NCBI GenBank assembly: GCA_031119155.1 | Contig: JAVHYH010000142.1 | Span: forward strand, 1-8,609 | Direction: 5' to 3' | Source: Brevundimonas sp. | GTDB taxonomy: Bacteria; Pseudomonadota; Alphaproteobacteria; Caulobacterales; Caulobacteraceae | DNA length: 8,609 nt | In this document: positions 5,659 to 8,609 of the stretch, piece after piece | Position numbering within the stretch: the first letter of the stretch is position 1 | Layout of the letters: each line of letters begins with the position of its first letter | The notes under the pieces: generated by a model | The model's input: only the letters and a program-made list of their open reading frames with translations | Databases searched by the model: none | Told to the model about the DNA's origin: nothing | Translations under genes and position numbers: made by a program

Positions 5659-6126
5659 GATGAGCGGTTCATGCGCATGGCCTTGGCCTGCGCGCAAGCG
5701 GCGGCGGACAACGGAGAGACTCCGGTCGGCTGCGTGATCGTAGACGAATCGACCGGGCAGGTCGTCGCCGAGGGCATGAACGGCCCCATCGGCGCCCACG
5801 ATCCGACCGCCCACGCCGAGATCGTGGCGATACGGGCAGCGGCGCAAAAGCTGGGCAATTACAGGCTCACAGGCCTGACCCTCTATGTGACGCTGGAGCC
5901 CTGCGCCATGTGCGCCGGGGCCATCAGCCACGCCCGGATCGGCCGGGTGGTCTGGGGCGCGGACGATCCCAAGGGCGGCGCCGTCGCCCACGGCCCCCGC
6001 TTCTTCGAACAACCCACCTGCCACTGGCGTCCCACATCCGAGGGCGGGGTGCTGGCCACGGAGGGCGGCGACCTGCTGCGTTCCTTCTTCCGCGCCCGCC
6101 GCAAGCGTCAGGCGGATTCGTCGTAG
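5647..6126 (+). CDS. tadA: tRNA-specific adenosine deaminase TadA (A34 to inosine)
   Basis: A 159-residue zinc-dependent cytidine-deaminase-fold enzyme that converts the wobble adenosine A34 of tRNA-Arg(ACG) to inosine, an essential step in most bacteria. The zinc and catalytic site is complete: HAE at 56-58 (His56 a zinc ligand, Glu58 the proton shuttle) and PCAMC at 85-89 (Cys86 and Cys89 zinc ligands). NG at 22-23 followed by PVGCVIV, and the FF near 119-120, also fit the family. The ATG at 5647, with GGGG just upstream, aligns its HDERFMRMALACA with the usual N-terminal helix; ATG at 5671 is a shorter alternative. With the chosen start, its first 12 bases overlap the start of divergent rluB. 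Its 3' end overlaps the small gene downstream by 19 bp. Confidence 0.95.
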   Translation: MEGHDERFMRMALACAQAAADNGETPVGCVIVDESTGQVVAEGMNGPIGAHDPTAHAEIVAIRAAAQKLGNYRLTGLTLYVTLEPCAMCAGAISHARIGRVVWGADDPKGGAVAHGPRFFEQPTCHWRPTSEGGVLATEGGDLLRSFFRARRKRQADSS

Positions 6127-6386
6127 TCGAGGAACAGAACCTCCCCGTCTTCACCGAGCAGGCGCCAATCAGGGAAACGATGCACCCACTTCACACGGAG
6201 CTGAAACACCGCCAGCCGCACAGCCTGAAACGGGTCTGTCCCAACGACCTCCCCAGCCAATCCGATCGGCCGGACCTCATACCTGCAGCGGAAGCCCTCA
6301 CCGGGGACATCGACAGGCGCCTCGATAACGAACTCCAACGTGATCAGAGGGCCGTCCGCATTCACGGCGGAAACCGCGAACCTCAT
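6108..6386 (-). CDS. Small protein resembling DUF6968
   Basis: A 92-residue protein when started at the ATG at 6386. The frame is open to a TTG at 6428, which would give 106 residues, and neither start has a strong Shine-Dalgarno. The pattern is beta strands (RFAVSAV, PLITLEFVIEAP), then FRCRYEVRPIG, then GTDPFQAVRLAVFQLRVKWV, then RLLGEDGEVLFLD. The 'C-Y-x-I ... G-x-D-x-x-Q-A-x-x-L-A' order is what I recall for DUF6968, a family of small proteins of unknown function; this match is from memory. Codon use is less GC-biased than in the flanking genes and the stop lies 19 bp inside the convergent tadA, both consistent with a recent arrival or fast evolution. No function is assigned. Confidence 0.55.
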   Translation of the reverse strand: MRFAVSAVNADGPLITLEFVIEAPVDVPGEGFRCRYEVRPIGLAGEVVGTDPFQAVRLAVFQLRVKWVHRFPDWRLLGEDGEVLFLDYDESA

Positions 6387-6428
6387 TCCCGACACGGGCT
6401 CAACGTCGGCGATAGCATCAGCTCCCAA

Positions 6429-6555
6429 AGGGCATGGCCGTCGAGGCTTGGTGAAATGAAATCCGGAAGGACGAAAACCAAACCCGACGCTGCGTATTTA
6501 ACCTTCAGCGTAAGGCCCCTCCGCTCAAGCGCATACCATCAAGGGTAAGTTTCCG
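6429..6555. promoter_or_regulatory. Intergenic region upstream of the lipoprotein gene
   Basis: This is the AT-richest stretch of the window and lies between two divergent genes, so it should contain promoters for both. ACGCTG (6487-6492) and CAGCGT (6506-6511) form an inverted repeat flanking GCGTATTTAACCTT-like sequence, and GCGTA recurs directly at 6492-6496 and 6508-6512 with one base of difference in context. No clear -35/-10 pair could be assigned. AAGGG (6541-6545) precedes the lipoprotein ATG by ten bases and is the likely ribosome binding site. Confidence 0.3.
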
Positions 6556-6957
6556 ATGCAGCTAAAAATGGCCCTGCCTCTCGTTGTGCTACTGGCCGCC
6601 TGCGGACAACGCCCGGCCGAGGCGCCGACCGACGGCGATTCGGTCCGCGAGCGGGCCGAGGAGGCCCAGACCGCCCGCCGCCGTACCGGCGCCGAGGTGC
6701 AGGACCGCGCCCTCAACCGGGTCATCCGCTCCGTCTATCTGTGCAACGACAGCCAGCGCCTGACCGTCGATTTCGACAACCCGCGCCAGATGGCCACGGT
6801 CCGCAACTCCGAGGGCGAGGCCGTCGACCTGTTCCAGGAGCGATCGGCCGACGGCATCTGGTATCGCGCCTCGGGCTATGAGCTGCGCGGCAAGGGCGCC
6901 ATGGCCACCTGGACCGCCGACGGCATGCCCGCCACGACCTGCCGGGCCGTGGACTAG
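6556..6957 (+). CDS. MliC-like outer-envelope lipoprotein (C-type lysozyme inhibitor domain)
   Basis: A 133-residue lipoprotein. The signal peptide MQLKMALPLVVLLAAC ends in the lipobox LAAC, with Cys16 as the lipidated residue followed by Gly, so there is no inner-membrane retention aspartate and outer-membrane sorting is likely. A charged, probably helical linker (about 27-57) leads to a compact domain at 60-130: VYLCNDSQRLTVDF, MATVRNSEGEAVDL, DGIWYRASGYELRGKG and MATWTADG...TTC. This order matches the MliC/PliC lysozyme-inhibitor fold. Cys63 and Cys129 could form the domain disulfide. Members of that family bind and block host or predator lysozyme in the periplasm, but many lipoproteins with this domain are untested, so inhibition here is inferred. 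The ATG at 6556 is preferred over 6568 because it supplies the basic Lys4. Confidence 0.8.
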   Translation: MQLKMALPLVVLLAACGQRPAEAPTDGDSVRERAEEAQTARRRTGAEVQDRALNRVIRSVYLCNDSQRLTVDFDNPRQMATVRNSEGEAVDLFQERSADGIWYRASGYELRGKGAMATWTADGMPATTCRAVD

Positions 6958-6965
6958 GCTGCGGA

Positions 6966-8072
6966 CTAGGCCGCGCCCTCGGCCTTCAGGAAGGCGGTCA
7001 GGGTCGCCCGGTCCACGTTCTTGTCGGTGAAGGCCTCGCCGATGGCGCGGGCCAGGATCAGGGTCAGGCGACCGCCCTCGGCCTTCTTGTCCCCCGCCAT
7101 CCGCTTGATCAGGGCTTCCGCCTTGAAGGTCCCGGCCTCGGCCAGACGCACCGGCAGGCCCGCCGCCGCCGTGACCGCCTCGACCCGATCGGCGTCCGCC
7201 TGCGGGCACAGCCCCGTCGCCGCCGAGTAGCGGAAGGCCATGGCGCAGCCCAGCGCCACCGCCTCGCCGTGGGCGAGCCTGTCCTCGTCGAAGTCCAGTT
7301 CCGCCTCGATGGCATGGCCGAAGGTGTGGCCGAGGTTCAGCAGGGCGCGCTTGCCCGCCTCCTTCTCGTCCTCGCCGACGATGGCGCTCTTGATCTCGAC
7401 CGAACGAACCACGGCCCGCTGCAGCGCCGCCGGATCGCCCTTGGCGCCGACCGCCCCCTCACCCGCCAGCCAGTCGAAGAAGGCCGCGTCGCAGATGAGG
7501 CCGTGCTTCAGCACCTCGGCCCAGCCCGAGCGCACCTGCCGCTCCGGCAGGGTGCCCAGCACGTCGATGTCCGCCAGCACCAGCCGGGGCTGATGGAAGG
7601 CGCCGATCAGGTTCTTGCCGCGCGGAGTGTCGATGGCCGTCTTGCCCCCAACGGAGCTGTCCACCTGCGCCAGCAGGGTCGTCGGCACCTGCACGAAGTC
7701 GATGCCGCGCATGTAGAGGGCCGCCGCCAGACCGGCCAGATCGCCGACCACGCCCCCGCCCAGCGCCACGACCACATCGCTGCGATCCAGCCCGAAGGCC
7801 AGCATCCGGTCCAGCACCCGCTCCAGCTCGGCGAAGGACTTGGACGCCTCGCCCGCCGGCACGGCCAGCAGCCGCGCGCGGATGCCCGCCGCCTCCAGCG
7901 CCGCCAGCACGGCGGGGCCGTGGATGTTGGCCACCGTCTCGTCGGTCACCACGACCGTGCGCCCCCTGGCGATCGGCGCGATCCGCGCGCCGAGCTCGCC
8001 TAGCAGGCCCCGGCCCACAACGACGTCATAGGGGCGGAAGTCCCCGCCCGAGACCGGAACCGTCGTCGTCAC
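6966..8072 (-). CDS. aroB: 3-dehydroquinate synthase AroB
   Basis: A 368-residue cytoplasmic enzyme that converts DAHP to 3-dehydroquinate, the second step of the shikimate pathway, using NAD+ and a divalent metal. The NAD-binding motif GGGVVGDLAG is at 105-114, PTTLLAQVDSSVGGKT at 130-145 and KNLIGAFHQP at 153-162. Metal ligands are Glu186 (GWAEVLKHG), His249 (NLGHTFGHAIE) and His268 (HGEAVALG), with His253 the likely catalytic histidine. Length and motif order are normal. Translation starts at GTG (8072), which overlaps the aroK stop in GTGA, so it is coupled to aroK; GGAG lies just upstream in the aroK end. The stop is eight bases from the stop of the convergent lipoprotein gene. Confidence 0.97.
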   Translation of the reverse strand: MTTTVPVSGGDFRPYDVVVGRGLLGELGARIAPIARGRTVVVTDETVANIHGPAVLAALEAAGIRARLLAVPAGEASKSFAELERVLDRMLAFGLDRSDVVVALGGGVVGDLAGLAAALYMRGIDFVQVPTTLLAQVDSSVGGKTAIDTPRGKNLIGAFHQPRLVLADIDVLGTLPERQVRSGWAEVLKHGLICDAAFFDWLAGEGAVGAKGDPAALQRAVVRSVEIKSAIVGEDEKEAGKRALLNLGHTFGHAIEAELDFDEDRLAHGEAVALGCAMAFRYSAATGLCPQADADRVEAVTAAAGLPVRLAEAGTFKAEALIKRMAGDKKAEGGRLTLILARAIGEAFTDKNVDRATLTAFLKAEGAA

Positions 8073-8609
8073 GCCTTCATCTCCATCGCCCCGTGGGCCT
8101 CCAGCGCCTCAACGATGGCGTCCACCGCCTGCGCATGCGCGCCGCCGGCCACATCGACCGTCAGATCCGCCTCGCCGTAGACCGGGTAGCGCGCCTCGGA
8201 CAGCGTCTTCAGAGTCTCCAGCGGGTCCTTGCCGCGCAGCAGCGGGCGGGTGTCGCGCCGCTGCACCCGCTGGGCGATGACCTCCAGATCGGCCCGCATC
8301 CAGACGGTCACGGCCCGCGTCTTCATCAACGCCCGGGTGTCGGCGTTCAGCATGGCGCCGCCGCCGGTCGCCAGCACCAGTCGCGGCCCTTCCAGCAGGC
8401 GACGCATCACCCGCGCCTCTCCCGCCCGGAACTCGCCCTCCCCCATGCTGGCGAAGATCTCGGACACAGTCATGCCGGCGGCCGATTCGATCTCCTCGTC
8501 CCCGTCGGCGAAGGGCAGTTCGAGCCGACGGGCCAGCCGGCGCCCCACGGTCGATTTCCCCACCCCCATCAGCCCGACCAGCGCTATGGTGCGCTGATGG
8601 ACGGGAATC
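8069..8609 (-). CDS. aroK: Shikimate kinase AroK, 5' end beyond the window
   Basis: A P-loop kinase that phosphorylates shikimate at O3 with ATP, the fifth step of the shikimate pathway. The frame is open to the right edge and the visible protein is about 180 residues, starting IPVHQRTIALVGLMGVGKST, so the true start lies outside. Walker A is GLMGVGKST. The FADGDEEIE segment corresponds to the family DxDxxIE motif that binds magnesium and shikimate. GEGEFRAGE holds the shikimate-contacting arginine, ATGGGAML is the glycine-rich Walker B-like loop, and RDTRPLL is the lid. It overlaps aroB by 4 bp in the common aroK-aroB order. An N-terminal extension cannot be excluded because the start is not visible. 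Confidence 0.95.
   Translation of the reverse strand, partial: IPVHQRTIALVGLMGVGKSTVGRRLARRLELPFADGDEEIESAAGMTVSEIFASMGEGEFRAGEARVMRRLLEGPRLVLATGGGAMLNADTRALMKTRAVTVWMRADLEVIAQRVQRRDTRPLLRGKDPLETLKTLSEARYPVYGEADLTVDVAGGAHAQAVDAIVEALEAHGAMEMKA

Noticed and set aside
5659..6024. Upstream extension of rluB over tadA on the minus strand
   Set aside because: The extension is the antisense of conserved TadA codons, has no recognisable domain, and family members do not carry such a leader.
3280..6126. A 948-codon open frame on the + strand running through the rsmD and rluB region into tadA
   Set aside because: It is low-complexity Arg/Ala/Gly translation antisense to two clear genes; only its last 160 codons, from 5647, encode a recognisable protein (TadA).
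6497..6514. A CtrA-like site (TTTAACC followed by GTAA)
   Set aside because: Spacing and the second half-site do not fit TTAA-N7-TTAA; one half-match in an AT-richer stretch is not enough.
6456..6548. A possible 30-codon + strand ORF (MKSGRTKTKPDAAY...) before the lipoprotein gene
   Set aside because: It has only a weak GGTG ribosome binding site, no recognisable feature, and overlaps the likely promoter region; too short to support without conservation.
7269..8003. A 244-codon + strand frame opposite aroB
   Set aside because: It is antisense to the complete AroB motif set and has shadow-type His/Gln/Arg-rich composition.
1..8609. Mobile elements, CRISPR arrays, tRNA or rRNA genes
   Set aside because: No transposase or integrase motif, no regularly spaced repeat series and no tRNA-like cloverleaf sequence was found on either strand.

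Overview
This is a GC-rich chromosomal window from a Gram-negative bacterium, most likely an alphaproteobacterium of the Caulobacter/Brevundimonas type. That placement is an inference from strong G/C third positions, the rluB-rsmD pair facing tadA, the overlapping aroK-aroB pair, and a Tat exporter substrate and a lipoprotein implying a cell envelope with a periplasm. No tRNA, rRNA, CRISPR array, transposase or integrase is visible.

Left part (1-2369): the first 33 codons of an unidentified leftward gene face an ECF-type sigma factor across a 96-bp divergent region. The sigma gene overlaps by 4 bp a four-helix membrane protein that is probably its partner or anti-sigma factor. Convergent to this pair is a Tat-exported, six-bladed kelch propeller protein.

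Middle-left (2370-3532): this is the accessory-looking part. A TopAI/YjhX-family protein (topoisomerase I inhibitor toxin in E. coli) stands without its usual acetyltransferase partner YjhQ. It lies between two perfect stem-loops and is followed by an unrecognised helix-turn-helix protein. The 3' part of that HTH gene holds three GTGCAC boxes and an 11-bp inverted repeat.

Middle-right (3541-6386): this is an RNA-modification cluster. rluB (23S rRNA pseudouridine synthase with long disordered tails) and rsmD (16S rRNA G966 methyltransferase) form a leftward operon. tadA (tRNA A34 deaminase) runs the other way, and its start codon lies inside the 5' end of rluB. A small leftward ORF resembling DUF6968 overlaps the tail of tadA.

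Right part (6556-8609): a small MliC-like lipoprotein converges on the leftward aroK-aroB operon of the shikimate pathway. aroK and aroB overlap by 4 bp, and aroK runs off the right edge. Most of the window is housekeeping. The less ordinary parts are the orphan TopAI locus with its hairpins, the repeat inside the HTH gene, the rluB/tadA start overlap and the small DUF6968-like gene.
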